Notes: generated by a model not told the origin, from the letters alone. A stretch of DNA of 64,000 nucleotides from Selenomonas sp. (GCF_024699275.1 NZ_JAILPX010000074.1:1-64000); one strand, 5' to 3'; numbered from the stretch's first letter, positions 8,586-17,541 are shown. Program-made: numbers and translations.

Positions 8586-9368
8586 TTACCAATCGTCACC
8601 ATCGGCGAGTTGAAAACGATATGTTGTAGTATAGCGGCCCCTGCGGCCGTTCATCTGAAAGCGGCAGCCCTGAGCGGCACGGACAGCTGCTGCGTCCATA
8701 TCCGGATAGCCCGAGGAATTCACAACTGTCACCGATTCAATGGCATCATTTTCGGCCACCAGAATCATTACCTGCACAGAACCTTCTACGCCCTGTTGAC
8801 GCAAACTTTCCGGATAAGCAGGACTGGGACGGTAAATACAGCGCGCCGCCACGCGTTCGGCAGGGGCTGTGTTCGTACCACTGCCATTGCCCACACCACT
8901 ACCGCCGGAACCACTACCATTATCAGTACCGCTGCCTATTCCCTGCCCGGGCCTGCCATTGTCTCCATTTCCAAAGCCTGTTCCGGTCCGCTGTTTTTGT
9001 CCCGCAGTTTCCCCAGATGCAGAGGTCGCAGCATTACTTGTTTGTGTCTGATGCTGCTGGCGGTATTCCTGCTGTTTTTGCGGCTCCTTGGTGTAGCTTT
9101 CCTGAATCTGTGGCAGATTCAGCGTGGGAATAACAGCTTCCATGGGAGCTGCGTCAGTGCTGGAAATGGATGCGGAACTGCCACCGCCTGCTTCAGCGCC
9201 GCCGGCAGTTCCGCTGTCTTCCCATAGCGCTACCTCCACCGGCTCCGTGTTCTGTGACGGCCTGACCAACAGGAATACGCCGCTTAAGGCTATCAAAATA
9301 AATACGATACCATGCAAGCCCAGTGCGGCCAGCCAGGCCTTTAGTTCTGCCTTTTGCTCCTGCCGCAT
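8586..9368 (-). CDS. tonB: TonB energy transducer
   Basis: About 260 residues. One N-terminal membrane anchor (LAALGLHGIVFILIALSGVFLLV) is followed by a Gln/Gly/Ser/Asn-rich periplasmic linker instead of the usual Pro-Lys linker. A C-terminal TonB domain follows (RPSPAYPESLRQQGVEGSVQV, then MDAAAVRAAQGCRF). It transmits proton-motive force from ExbBD to outer-membrane receptors. ATG 9368 has GGAGG 8 bases upstream, lies just after the exbD stop, and is followed by the second receptor. Its place in the operon suggests it is dedicated to these receptors. Confidence 0.9.
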   Translation of the reverse strand: MRQEQKAELKAWLAALGLHGIVFILIALSGVFLLVRPSQNTEPVEVALWEDSGTAGGAEAGGGSSASISSTDAAPMEAVIPTLNLPQIQESYTKEPQKQQEYRQQHQTQTSNAATSASGETAGQKQRTGTGFGNGDNGRPGQGIGSGTDNGSGSGGSGVGNGSGTNTAPAERVAARCIYRPSPAYPESLRQQGVEGSVQVMILVAENDAIESVTVVNSSGYPDMDAAAVRAAQGCRFQMNGRRGRYTTTYRFQLADGDDW

Positions 9369-9369
9369 C

Positions 9370-9783
9370 TCACTGTCCTCCGGCACTATCTGCAGCCAGA
9401 CCAACTTTGGACACGCCAGCGCCCTTTATCTTATCCAACAGCCCCATGACCATCCCATAATCCAGCTTCTGATCCGCCCGCACGATCACAGCAAACTGCG
9501 GATTCTTCTTTTGCTGGTCTGCTACCTTACGCATGAGATCCCCCTCAGCAATAGGTTTATCCTCCAGCCATAAGCTGCCATCATGTTTCATCGTGACTAC
9601 ATAAGTTACCTTAAGCTGGGTTTCCGCATGAGCTGCCTGGGGCATATGAATATCCACCGTCTTGAGATTGACCATATATAGGGTACTAAGCATAAAAAAC
9701 ACCAGCAGAAAAAACATGATATCAATCATGGGGATGATGATGATATCCGGCTTTTCCATATGGCGTCGGTCACGCAAACGCAT
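9370..9783 (-). CDS. exbD: ExbD biopolymer transport protein
   Basis: 137 residues with one N-terminal transmembrane helix containing the conserved Asp of the proton path (IIPMIDIMFFLLVFFML) and a periplasmic domain. It forms the motor complex with ExbB and TonB. ATG 9783 is preferred over an in-frame GTG nine bases upstream. The start overlaps the exbB end by 14 bases, so translation is coupled. Confidence 0.92.
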   Translation of the reverse strand: MRLRDRRHMEKPDIIIIPMIDIMFFLLVFFMLSTLYMVNLKTVDIHMPQAAHAETQLKVTYVVTMKHDGSLWLEDKPIAEGDLMRKVADQQKKNPQFAVIVRADQKLDYGMVMGLLDKIKGAGVSKVGLAADSAGGQ

Positions 9784-10411
9784 AGACTGCACCTGCCTTT
9801 GTCAGTTCCACCTGTTTGGCCTCCACCAGGGAGAATGTCTGCTCCATATCGGTAATGATGTTTTCCACCCATTGAACAAAGAATGCATGAATGGCCAGTG
9901 CCATAATCGCTACACACAAACCGAAGGCCGTGGCAATCAGCGCCTCACCAACGCCGCCAGTAATGGCCGCAGCTTGAGCTGACTGCACATTAAATACGCT
10001 GAAGGCCGAAATCATACCGCTGATTGTCCCCAACAGCCCCAATAATGGTGCCATGGTCACGATGACATTTAGATAATACAAACGCCGCCGGAAATGTGCC
10101 AGCGCTATACCAGACTGGATTTCCATAAAGCTGCTGACCTCTTGTCCCTCTGCAGCCCGCTCCACTGCCTGCACGATGATTTCCGCCACACTGCCGGAGG
10201 ATTCCCGCGCCAGGCTCAACGCTCCGGTATAGTCTTCCTTTCCCATCCGAATAAAGAAATCCCGAGCAAACGCCCGGCCTGAGTCCATACGATGAAAGTA
10301 TTGGAAACGCTCCAGGCCAATGACCATGACAAACAGGGAACAGAAGAGCAGCACATACATAACCAGTCCACCCTTTTGAAAAAGTTCCAGTCCTGCAAGA
10401 ATATTTTCCAT
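9770..10411 (-). CDS. exbB: ExbB/TolQ-type proton channel subunit
   Basis: 213 residues. Three membrane segments are visible: GGLVMYVLLFCSLFVMVIGLE, VIVTMAPLLGLLGTISGMISAF and TAFGLCVAIMALAIHAFFVQW. The conserved LLGLLGTISGMI motif of MotA/TolQ/ExbB proteins is present. GGAG lies 9 bases before the ATG, overlapping the stop of btuC. It powers TonB-dependent import across the outer membrane. Confidence 0.92.
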   Translation of the reverse strand: MENILAGLELFQKGGLVMYVLLFCSLFVMVIGLERFQYFHRMDSGRAFARDFFIRMGKEDYTGALSLARESSGSVAEIIVQAVERAAEGQEVSSFMEIQSGIALAHFRRRLYYLNVIVTMAPLLGLLGTISGMISAFSVFNVQSAQAAAITGGVGEALIATAFGLCVAIMALAIHAFFVQWVENIITDMEQTFSLVEAKQVELTKAGAVYAFA

Positions 10412-10417
10412 TGCTAT

Positions 10418-11437
10418 CTACTCCATTCGCTGTTGCTTACGCAACAAATATAAAAAATACGGTGTGCCGATGAAGGCCGTCATGATGCCCACGCGAATCT
10501 CTGTGCCAGGCAGAAGCACCCGGCCAACAATGTCGCAAAAGAGCAGAAAAATGCCTCCGGCCAAGACACTTGCCGGCAACAGCCGCCGGTGATCAGGGCC
10601 AATGATCATCCGCATCATATGGGGAACCACCAGCCCTACGAAACCGATATTACCGCTGATACAAACACCTGTTGCTGTGGATAGTGCGGCAAAGAACAAA
10701 AGAATCAGGCGAAAGCGGATTACCGGCAGCCCCACAGCCTTAGCTTCCGTTTCGCCCAAGGACAGGATATTGAGCTGCCGTGCCAACAGACAGATTATGC
10801 CCACACTGATGACGATGGGAAAAAGCCCCAGCCATACATGTTCCCAACGACGGTAATCCAGACCACCAATTGTCCAAAACAGATACTCCTGTAATTTGTT
10901 TTCACTGACGGCCGTCAACAGCATAGCGGATACGGCCGCTAGAAACATGCCGACCACCACACCCGCCAGCAGCAAGGTCAGCATGGGAATCCGTCCTCGG
11001 CGAAGAGCCAGCGCAATGGTCAGGCTGACCGCTGACAAGGCCCCCAGCAGTGCGCAAAGGGGCAAAGCCAGCAGGCTGGCTGCAGAAAGTCCCGTGGCAA
11101 TGGCCACAATAGCCCCCACCGAAGCTCCACTGGACACACCAATAATCGCGGGGTCGGCCAAAGGATTGGCAAATAGTCCTTGCAAAGCGGCACCCGCTGC
11201 CGCTAAAGCCGCACCGGTAAGCAAAGCAACCAGCGTACGGGGCAGGCGGATATGCCAGATCACCGCGTCCTCATTGGGAGTTAAGCCATTCAAGGGAGCC
11301 AACCCTACGACCTGACGCAAAGCATCCAATACATGGGAAAAGGGAATATCCATTTGTCCCCAACTCAGGGACAGCAACATGGTCAAAAGCAATAAAAAGA
11401 ACATACCGGTCATCACACCGGTGAAACGCTTCTTCAT
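10418..11437 (-). CDS. btuC: FecCD-family ABC permease, vitamin B12 type
   Basis: 339 residues with about ten membrane helices. It carries the FecCD signatures RLPRTLVALLTGAALAAAGAALQ, NPLADPAIIGVSSGASVGA and GFVGLVVPHMMR. It is the inner-membrane channel of a BtuCDF-like importer. It overlaps the ATPase gene by four bases (ATGA). Substrate assignment to corrinoids rests on the upstream cobalamin riboswitch and the adjacent btuB and btuF-like genes; by sequence alone it could also import iron chelates. Confidence 0.85.
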   Translation of the reverse strand: MKKRFTGVMTGMFFLLLLTMLLSLSWGQMDIPFSHVLDALRQVVGLAPLNGLTPNEDAVIWHIRLPRTLVALLTGAALAAAGAALQGLFANPLADPAIIGVSSGASVGAIVAIATGLSAASLLALPLCALLGALSAVSLTIALALRRGRIPMLTLLLAGVVVGMFLAAVSAMLLTAVSENKLQEYLFWTIGGLDYRRWEHVWLGLFPIVISVGIICLLARQLNILSLGETEAKAVGLPVIRFRLILLFFAALSTATGVCISGNIGFVGLVVPHMMRMIIGPDHRRLLPASVLAGGIFLLFCDIVGRVLLPGTEIRVGIMTAFIGTPYFLYLLRKQQRME

Positions 11438-12261
11438 GACGCATCCCCTTTCGTTAATAGAGACTGCACTGGCTGTTCTCTGGGTACTTCCTGGGTATAG
11501 ATATCCGCATGGCCGGTCTGTGGATGAAAGCCCACATGAACCGCAACACCATAAGCCTGGCTCAGCAATTCTGGCTGCAAAACCGCTTTAGGCGCGCCAT
11601 CTGCCAAAAGCTTATTCTGTCCAATCAGCAGTAGACGGGAACAGAACCGGGCTGCCAGCGACAGGTCGTGTACCACCAGCAGGATGGTTCGGTCAGCCTG
11701 ACAAAGTTCCCGGCAGAAGCGGAAAAGTTCTTCCTGATAAAAAAGATCCAGCCCACTGGCAGGTTCATCCAGCAGCAGTAAAGGCGTTTGCTGGGCCAGG
11801 ACTTTAGCCAACAGCACCCGCTGCCGCTGACCGCCGGACAGGGTGTTTACCGGCATGTCCGCTAAATTTTTTACAGCCATATATTCCATGCAAGCCTCGG
11901 CGATGCGGATATCCTGAGGTCCTTCCCGCTGCCACCAGCGCAAATGCGGTGCCCGGCCCATCAGCACCACTTCCCTTACGGTAAACGCAAAAGGAACGTG
12001 ACTGCGCTGGGGAAGATAAGCCACTACTTTGGCCATTTCCTGGGGAGAATATTCTTGCAGTTTTTTTCCCTGAAGGGTTATTTTCCCTCCTGTAGGCAAA
12101 AGGCCTCGCATGGCTTTCAGCAAAGTACTTTTACCTGCCCCATTTGGTCCAATCAAGCCAATAAGTTCGCCACTGCCAGCCTGAAAGGAAACCTGCCGCA
12201 GAACATTTCTTCCGTTGTAACCGGCCTGCAATCCCTGTACATCAAGTAGTTCATTAACCAT
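11434..12261 (-). CDS. btuD: ABC transporter ATPase, cobalamin/siderophore type
   Basis: 275 residues. Walker A is GPNGAGKST, the Q-loop lies in AYLPQRS, the ABC signature is LSGGQRQR, Walker B is LLLLDEPASGLD, and the H-loop is VVHDLSLA. These are typical of FecE/BtuD-like subunits. Its ATG at 12261 overlaps the stop of the upstream receptor gene (TAATG), showing tight coupling. The longer reading frame adds 19 residues but has no better start. Confidence 0.87.
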   Translation of the reverse strand: MVNELLDVQGLQAGYNGRNVLRQVSFQAGSGELIGLIGPNGAGKSTLLKAMRGLLPTGGKITLQGKKLQEYSPQEMAKVVAYLPQRSHVPFAFTVREVVLMGRAPHLRWWQREGPQDIRIAEACMEYMAVKNLADMPVNTLSGGQRQRVLLAKVLAQQTPLLLLDEPASGLDLFYQEELFRFCRELCQADRTILLVVHDLSLAARFCSRLLLIGQNKLLADGAPKAVLQPELLSQAYGVAVHVGFHPQTGHADIYTQEVPREQPVQSLLTKGDAS

Positions 12262-14108
12262 TAAAACGATACCTTTACCCCCAATTGAAAAGAACGGCCC
12301 TGCAGCGGGTAATACCAACCGGTATATGCAGATTTGGGCACCAGATAGTACATCTGATTGGTCAGGTTATTGACTTTGAAGTACACATCTACGTTTTTGG
12401 CTGCTGCATAGGTGGTATTGAAATCCAAAATTGTGTAATGATGGCACCCATAGGTGTTGTTATCCAATCCGCTGCCAGCACGTCCCAGGATATTGGCTGT
12501 CCAGCGGCCACAGTGATAATGGACGCCCAGATGATAGCCATTAGGCTGGTAGTAAAGCACTTTGACTCCATCGGTCTTGGTGTCAATGTAGGAATAACCG
12601 ATATCATAGGACCAATGGGCAGATGGCTTACCGGTAAAGGATATCTGCACGCCCTGCTTCTTCTCTCGGGATACATTCATCGCGCTCGTCAGGGAAGTTG
12701 TGGAATCATAAATCCATTTGATGGCATCATGGAGGTCACTCCAGAAGTAACTGACATCCAAGGCTGCCTTGGGAGAGAATTCATGGGAAAAGCCGATGGT
12801 TTCCACATGCCCGGATTCCGGCTGCAGATGAGCATTGCCCTTCGTCCAGGGATCCGTATAGAACATATCATCCGCCGTCGGAGCCTTGAATACCCGGCCC
12901 CAGGAACCGTAGATTTTCGTCTGCTTGTCCGCCCGGTAATTGATTGCCGCCTTAGGCGTCCAATGGGTGCCAAAAGCATCGTGATGATCCATGCGCAGCC
13001 CGGGCACAAAGAACCATTTGTTTGTCAGCCGCATGGTATCCTGCACAAAAACGGCCTTGGTGGTAATCTTCTTATGTGCATAACCGCTTTGCCTGTTGGT
13101 GGATTCACTCTGATGCCATTCCGCTCCGGCCACCAATTTATTGTTTGGTCCCAACTTCCAGCCATTCTGATAATCTATGCCCTGCATATGGGTATCGTAT
13201 TTCCCTTTATAATCTGTGGATTTATAGTTGGCAAAATAGCGCAGAAAGCCTTTTACAGGCTGTTGTTCCTTAAAGTTCCAGGTCAGTGCCCCGTAATTGT
13301 AATTATGCTTCTGCCGGAGGCCGGCTGCATTGCCCAGTATCCCCATATCGGATAGTCTGTGGTTGAAATTCAGCTGCAAAGAATCATGAGCAGACAATTG
13401 TTTATCCAAACGGAACGAAAAGCTGTTATTGCGATAATCGCTATTGCCCATCCGGACATTGCGATCATTATCATCCTTGAATTTGAAATAGCCGCGTTTT
13501 TGTAAACCTGCCGTTACAAACCAGCTCCATCCCTGTTCACTACCCTGATTGGTCAGCTCATAATTATGCGTCCTAAAGGAACCCGTATTCAAATCGATTG
13601 TCGTTTCATTCTTTTTTCCCTTCCGGGTAATGATATTGACCACGCCACCGACAGCATCGCTGCCATAAAGGGCGGAACCGGCGCCCTTTACCACCTCAAT
13701 GCGTTCAATATTCTTCATGGACGGCAGCATGCCCAGATTGACACTGGCTCTGGTCATCGACCCTTGATCATTATTCAAACGCTGGCCATCCACCAGCACC
13801 ACCACACGCTGATCCCCATTGATGACCACTTCGGAATCGCCATTTGCATTCCCATTGGTTACGACCACGCCATTGACATTGGCTAGAGCCTCCCCAACCG
13901 TTTGATAATGGTTTGCTTCAATCTGCTGAGCTGTAATCACGGTTACATCTGCAGGAGTACTCATACGCTGGGATGGCATACGTTCTGCCGTAACGACCAT
14001 ATCCCCTAAGTCCTCGCTTACCGTTTCAGCCTGACATACTGTCGTTCCAAAGCACAGTGTTCCCAGGGCTAAAGCGGTTAGAATCCTGTTTGTTAATACC
14101 TTCTGCAT
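12261..14108 (-). CDS. btuB: TonB-dependent receptor, BtuB-like
   Basis: 615 residues. A signal peptide ends near CQAE. The TonB box region is LGDMVVTAERM. The plug carries VVLVDGQRLN, IERIEVVKGAGSALYGSDAVGGVVNIIT, and the barrel ends in LGVKVSF with terminal Phe. The compact size and the SALYGSDAVGGVVNIIT plug match cobalamin receptors. AAGGGGG lies 7 bases before the ATG. Together with btuF 12 bp upstream and the riboswitch, this makes corrinoid uptake likely. Confidence 0.87.
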   Translation of the reverse strand: MQKVLTNRILTALALGTLCFGTTVCQAETVSEDLGDMVVTAERMPSQRMSTPADVTVITAQQIEANHYQTVGEALANVNGVVVTNGNANGDSEVVINGDQRVVVLVDGQRLNNDQGSMTRASVNLGMLPSMKNIERIEVVKGAGSALYGSDAVGGVVNIITRKGKKNETTIDLNTGSFRTHNYELTNQGSEQGWSWFVTAGLQKRGYFKFKDDNDRNVRMGNSDYRNNSFSFRLDKQLSAHDSLQLNFNHRLSDMGILGNAAGLRQKHNYNYGALTWNFKEQQPVKGFLRYFANYKSTDYKGKYDTHMQGIDYQNGWKLGPNNKLVAGAEWHQSESTNRQSGYAHKKITTKAVFVQDTMRLTNKWFFVPGLRMDHHDAFGTHWTPKAAINYRADKQTKIYGSWGRVFKAPTADDMFYTDPWTKGNAHLQPESGHVETIGFSHEFSPKAALDVSYFWSDLHDAIKWIYDSTTSLTSAMNVSREKKQGVQISFTGKPSAHWSYDIGYSYIDTKTDGVKVLYYQPNGYHLGVHYHCGRWTANILGRAGSGLDNNTYGCHHYTILDFNTTYAAAKNVDVYFKVNNLTNQMYYLVPKSAYTGWYYPLQGRSFQLGVKVSF

Positions 14109-14120
14109 CAAAAATCCCCC

Positions 14121-15116
14121 TTAATTCTCTAATGCCGACAGATGTTGCTGCGGTTCCAATTTGAACTTATCACCATAGACGCGATAAGCTATTTCCTGTA
14201 CGGCAAAGACAAAATCCTGCGAACAGTTATATAGATAACCTTCATCCGGTTCCAGCAGGTTATTCTGCTGAATGGCCTTCATATTCTGCAATGACTGGTC
14301 ATGCAAATATTCATTCCGGAAGCGGTTAATATCAAATTTGCCATGATTGTTATAGGTGGGCAGGAACAGGATATCGGGATTGATTTCCACAAGTTTCTCC
14401 TTGCTCATTTCCTCGCCATTCCTGATGCCGGCAGCAGCACGGCCGTTGATTACTCCCGCCAACTGGCAGGCTTCATCAAAACAACAGCCCGCGCCGCCAT
14501 ACCCCTTCATCAGGGAAATCAGGACTACGCTGCGCCGTTCGCTTTTGGGAATCTCCTGCACTTTTGTGGTGATTTCCGCTAGTTTTTCATCCATTTTTTG
14601 CAGCAGGAGTTCCCCTCTCTGGGGCTCTCCAGCCGCCTGTGCCAATAACGTGACCGTCTCCTTGACTTCCTGCAGACTCCTGGGGCCCTTGCAGACCACT
14701 ACCGGAATACCCAAGTCCCGCAGGGCCTCTACCCGCGACAAATCTCCCCAGTCAGGGATGATTACCAGGTCCGGCTGCAGACTGGCAATCTCCTCCACAG
14801 ATGGATAACGGATTTTTGTTTCCACTTTCTTTCCCAATTCCACCACATTGGAACTGGCTGGATCATCTAGCATGGCATTGACTGCCGCCATGCGTTCCGG
14901 TTCCACCAGACCCAGCATGACCTCATCTGTGCTCATGGACATGGTCAAAATGCGCTGGGGCTTAGCCGGCATATGGACCTGTGTTCCCTGCGCATCGGTC
15001 ACCGTATAGGCGCTCGGCATCGCTGCCTGCGGTGTTTCCTGCTTACATCCCGCCAGGCAAATAAACAATAACAGACACAATACCGTCAAATGCCAGCCCT
15101 TGAACGTTCTTTGCAA
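14121..15116 (-). CDS. btuF: Corrinoid-binding lipoprotein (BtuF-like)
   Basis: About 331 residues. The N-terminus is a lipoprotein signal with lipobox LAGC, followed by a helical-backbone (TroA-like) binding domain: RILTMSMSTDEVMLGLVEPERM, PSVEEIASLQPDLVIIPDW, VEINPDILFLPTY. It delivers substrate to the BtuCD pair. The start is TTG 15116 because GGAGG lies 7 bases before it. It is the first gene of the operon, directly after the riboswitch and terminator. Confidence 0.87.
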   Translation of the reverse strand: MQRTFKGWHLTVLCLLLFICLAGCKQETPQAAMPSAYTVTDAQGTQVHMPAKPQRILTMSMSTDEVMLGLVEPERMAAVNAMLDDPASSNVVELGKKVETKIRYPSVEEIASLQPDLVIIPDWGDLSRVEALRDLGIPVVVCKGPRSLQEVKETVTLLAQAAGEPQRGELLLQKMDEKLAEITTKVQEIPKSERRSVVLISLMKGYGGAGCCFDEACQLAGVINGRAAAGIRNGEEMSKEKLVEINPDILFLPTYNNHGKFDINRFRNEYLHDQSLQNMKAIQQNNLLEPDEGYLYNCSQDFVFAVQEIAYRVYGDKFKLEPQQHLSALEN

Positions 15117-15131
15117 AATATATCCCTCCAA

Positions 15132-15165
15132 TAAAAAAGCCGTCCTCAAATCATGAGGACAGCTG
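15132..15165 (-). terminator. Riboswitch-controlled intrinsic terminator
   Basis: On the minus strand AGC-GTCCTCA pairs with TGAGGAC-GCT and is followed by six Ts, ending only a few bases before the btuF ribosome site. Its place between riboswitch and first gene suggests transcription attenuation by cobalamin. Confidence 0.8.
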
Positions 15166-15244
15166 AAAACTGTATACTAAAAAACTACCCAATAGCACAG
15201 AAAAACGGCAAATCCCCTCCCCATCCCTCGCAGGTCATAACGGT

Positions 15245-15405
15245 GATTGTCAATCAGGCAGTTCTCCTGGCTCCGGTTCATCGCTCCTCTGCGCCTTCCC
15301 AGGTTTCCCCAGTGACTTAACTTGTGCAGATTCGCTCCCCGCTACAGTGGCGTGACCGTGCCGGCTTTCGACCGGCTTTTCTATTGAGTCTTGCGACACC
15401 TAATC
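15245..15405 (-). promoter_or_regulatory. Cobalamin riboswitch
   Basis: The minus strand holds the conserved pieces in order: an AAGCCGG...CCGGC hairpin, GTCACGCCACTGTAGCGGGGAG (the GCCACTG core), AAGTCACTGGG and AACCTGGGAAGGC, and the B12 box GAGCCAGGAGAACTGCC at about 15273-15257. It binds adenosyl- or methylcobalamin-type ligands and, with the following terminator, should switch off the whole eight-gene operon when cobalamin is plentiful. Confidence 0.93.
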
Positions 15406-15425
15406 CAATTGATTAAATTGCATAA

Positions 15426-15449
15426 ATTATAACATATGCATTGATTATA
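15426..15449 (-). promoter_or_regulatory. Candidate -10 elements upstream of the cobalamin riboswitch
   Basis: Two TATAAT hexamers on the minus strand (15449-15444 and 15431-15426) lie just upstream of the riboswitch. A TTGATA occurs upstream but only 13 bases from the first, so the pairing is unclear. Confidence 0.35.
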
Positions 15450-15586
15450 GCATACTTTAAATTATCAAAAAACCCTTTTTTTTGAAAAATTTTCTTATAT
15501 GATACAAACTAAAATATGGTAATCATCAGCCTGTCCTTCGTATTCACTTGGTCAGCAGATGGCTGTGACCGTCTGATACCAGTTAT

Positions 15587-16384
15587 TCAATTCCATTCCA
15601 GTACAGTTCCGGTCGTAATCCTTCCCGGTACAGCGGTACCGGAACAGTGGCAGAGATTGAGTTTTTGTACGCCCAGCGCGGCCAGTTCCCGTAGGGTGCG
15701 CTGCCTTTGTTCCGGACTGGCTTGGCTTAGATGGATGCCGCCGACAATACGCACAACTCTTTTTCCTGTGCGCGCTTTTACCGCAGTGACCATATTCAGG
15801 ATGCCCCGATGGGAACACCCCACCACCATGGCTAAATCCTCCCCTTCCGGCAACAGCAGGCAGATTTCATCATCAAAGGGATCCGGTTCCTTTTGGGGGC
15901 CACGGCAGAACTTCTCAGGAATCTGTTCAAAGGGATAATGGCGTGGAAAGTCCGTACATAAAGCAGCATAACTGTCCAAAGACAGGAAATCTCCACATAC
16001 CTGCTGGTCAATCTGCCAGCGGCTTAAATCTGCTGGCGAAAAACCACAGCCTTTAGCCAGATAAGTTTTCCCTTCTTGGTCATAGGAAAATTTTTCCAGC
16101 CAGAAATTCTGGCCAGTATAGATTCTCCCCGGCTGGCAATAAGTCAATAGCGAGGGAAAGCCGCCGGCATGGTCGTAATGGGAATGACTGAGAATAACGG
16201 AACTTACCTTACGCAAATCAATTCCCAGAGCCGCTGCATTTTTCCAGGCCAGCCCGGTATGACCGCAGTCAAAGAGAACGGCATTTTCCGGCGTTTCCAC
16301 GAACAAGGAAAGGCCATGTTCTGCCCGCAAAGGACTGTTTTCTCGTGCGGTGTTTTCCACCAGCACCGTTATCTTACTGGTCAT
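15587..16384 (-). CDS. MBL-fold metallo-hydrolase
   Basis: 265 residues. The metal-binding motif SHSHYDHAGG is preceded by LFDCGHTG, with later metal ligands in VVGCSHRGILN and GGIHL. The layout, with C-terminal LNLCHCSGT, matches the MJ0301-like branch annotated as 7,8-dihydropterin-6-yl-methyl-4-(ribofuranosyl)aminobenzene 5'-phosphate synthase. The true substrate in bacteria is not known. It overlaps the CYTH gene by 11 bases and is last in a three-gene operon. Confidence 0.82.
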   Translation of the reverse strand: MTSKITVLVENTARENSPLRAEHGLSLFVETPENAVLFDCGHTGLAWKNAAALGIDLRKVSSVILSHSHYDHAGGFPSLLTYCQPGRIYTGQNFWLEKFSYDQEGKTYLAKGCGFSPADLSRWQIDQQVCGDFLSLDSYAALCTDFPRHYPFEQIPEKFCRGPQKEPDPFDDEICLLLPEGEDLAMVVGCSHRGILNMVTAVKARTGKRVVRIVGGIHLSQASPEQRQRTLRELAALGVQKLNLCHCSGTAVPGRITTGTVLEWN

Positions 16385-16874
16385 TTATATGCTCCTTCTG
16401 TAGAATCTGCTGTAGGATTTCCAATCCGTTTTCCTGGGCCAGCAGGCCATAGGAGAACCGGGCATCTTCGGTAACCTCCCGGCCAAACCAAGACGGTGGT
16501 ATAAAGGCCTGTGCACTTTCCACGTCAGGAAATTCTACTTCCACATAATTGAATCCCATCAGATGCCCGGCATGTACATGTAGTTCGGCGATTAAGCCGT
16601 CTGGCAGGGGTAGCCGATAGCGCTTTTTCCGAATCATGCAGGTTCCAGGATAAAGGCGTTCCTTTAGATTTCCGAATTCCTGAAAAGATATAGCCGTTTC
16701 CCATTCTTCCCGTACCAGACCTGCGCCCCGCTTGACGGTTAAAAAATACTGGCTCTCCCCTATCTGGCGGATGCGGATTTCCGGCTCCAGAGAAATATAG
16801 CCCTGTGCTAAGAAGGCAAATTTCTCCGGCAGTGGCGGCAGCTTTTCCACCAAGAATTGACGTTCGATTTCCAT
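16374..16874 (-). CDS. CYTH-domain protein (putative triphosphatase)
   Basis: 166 residues. It starts with the diagnostic MEIERQFLV (E-x-E-x-K/R-F). Strands carrying the alternating charged residues of the tunnel fold follow: EIRIRQIG, FLTVKRG, REEWETAI, IRKKRYRL, AELHVHAGH, YVEVEFPD. CYTH enzymes hydrolyse triphosphates such as thiamine triphosphate, inorganic triphosphate or make cAMP; the substrate here is unknown. It lies between the P-loop gene (4 bp upstream) and the MBL hydrolase (overlapping). Confidence 0.87.
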   Translation of the reverse strand: MEIERQFLVEKLPPLPEKFAFLAQGYISLEPEIRIRQIGESQYFLTVKRGAGLVREEWETAISFQEFGNLKERLYPGTCMIRKKRYRLPLPDGLIAELHVHAGHLMGFNYVEVEFPDVESAQAFIPPSWFGREVTEDARFSYGLLAQENGLEILQQILQKEHINDQ

Positions 16875-16878
16875 GGGC

Positions 16879-17391
16879 TTACCGCACCTTCAGATCCAAG
16901 GCGACTTTATCGGTTTCCCAGGGAGAAATTACCGTATAGGGAATCTGCCATTTTTCCAGAATCGTGATTATCTGTTCATCTTTCTCCTTGGCCTGTTCCA
17001 GATTGGTTTCCTTGCGGCCGTCAATGCTGATGAATTCGTCGTTGCGCCGCAGCAGGTAATTGTAGTTCTCGTAGCGGTTGAACTCCTGCATCACCAGCGT
17101 ATCAAAGGCCTCACTGGGTTCCCGGTTATAGATGATATTCAGAGGCAAAGGGGAATCACAGACGGCGTATTCCACCCCGTAATCGGCCAGAGTCCTGGTG
17201 CGGTGAGCCTGTTCGGCAAACAGATAGAGCTGATCCTTGACAATATCGGTGGCATTCTGATACCAGAGCCACTTGGCGTACTCGCCCACCAACTCTGTCC
17301 GGTAACCTTTTCGCTTGAGCTTGGAATACACATCGGCAGCGATGGTGCTCTTGCCGATACCGGCGCCGCCAAAGAAATTCAAAACTTTCAA
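16879..17391 (-). CDS. P-loop AAA-type NTPase/kinase
   Basis: About 170 residues. The Walker A motif GGAGIGKST lies at the extreme N-terminus, with KVLNFFGG before it, ELVGEYAKWLWYQ (a metal/nucleotide-type segment) and VCDSPLPLNIIY following. This matches AAA_28/NadR-kinase-like proteins. TTG 17391 is chosen because GGAGG lies 6 bases upstream, whereas the ATG at 17397 abuts that site. It leads a tight operon with the CYTH and MBL genes, suggesting linked nucleotide or phosphate chemistry, but no defined pathway is evident. Confidence 0.72.
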   Translation of the reverse strand: MKVLNFFGGAGIGKSTIAADVYSKLKRKGYRTELVGEYAKWLWYQNATDIVKDQLYLFAEQAHRTRTLADYGVEYAVCDSPLPLNIIYNREPSEAFDTLVMQEFNRYENYNYLLRRNDEFISIDGRKETNLEQAKEKDEQIITILEKWQIPYTVISPWETDKVALDLKVR

Positions 17392-17410
17392 TGTCATCCT
17401 CCCTAATCAT

Positions 17411-17448
17411 AAAGGGGCAACGTCATCAAGACGTTGCCCTATTTTTTA
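17411..17448. terminator. Hairpin upstream of the P-loop gene
   Basis: GGGCAACGTC and GACGTTGCCC form a 10-bp stem around a short loop; the plus-strand side is followed by ATTTTTTAT. On the minus strand it lies downstream of the MATE gene and may end that operon. Confidence 0.5.
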
Positions 17449-17489
17449 TGGTTTTAGCACGGTTGAATACCGCGGTCTCTTCTAGAAGT

Positions 17490-17536
17490 TTACCACGCCA
17501 GAGCGGCAAAAGCAAGGCGGCCGCTCTGGCGTGGCA
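17490..17536. terminator. GC-rich hairpin after the NRPS-cluster operon
   Basis: CCACGCCAGAGCGG and CCGCTCTGGCGTGG form a perfect 14-bp stem immediately downstream of the MATE stop codon. It has no U-tract but is very stable. It probably marks the end of the minus-strand NRPS operon, together with the next hairpin. Confidence 0.5.
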
Positions 17537-17541
17537 CGGAA

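Noticed and set aside
12285..13355. 356-codon plus-strand frame
   Set aside because: Antisense to the btuB barrel; arises from codon bias of the real gene.
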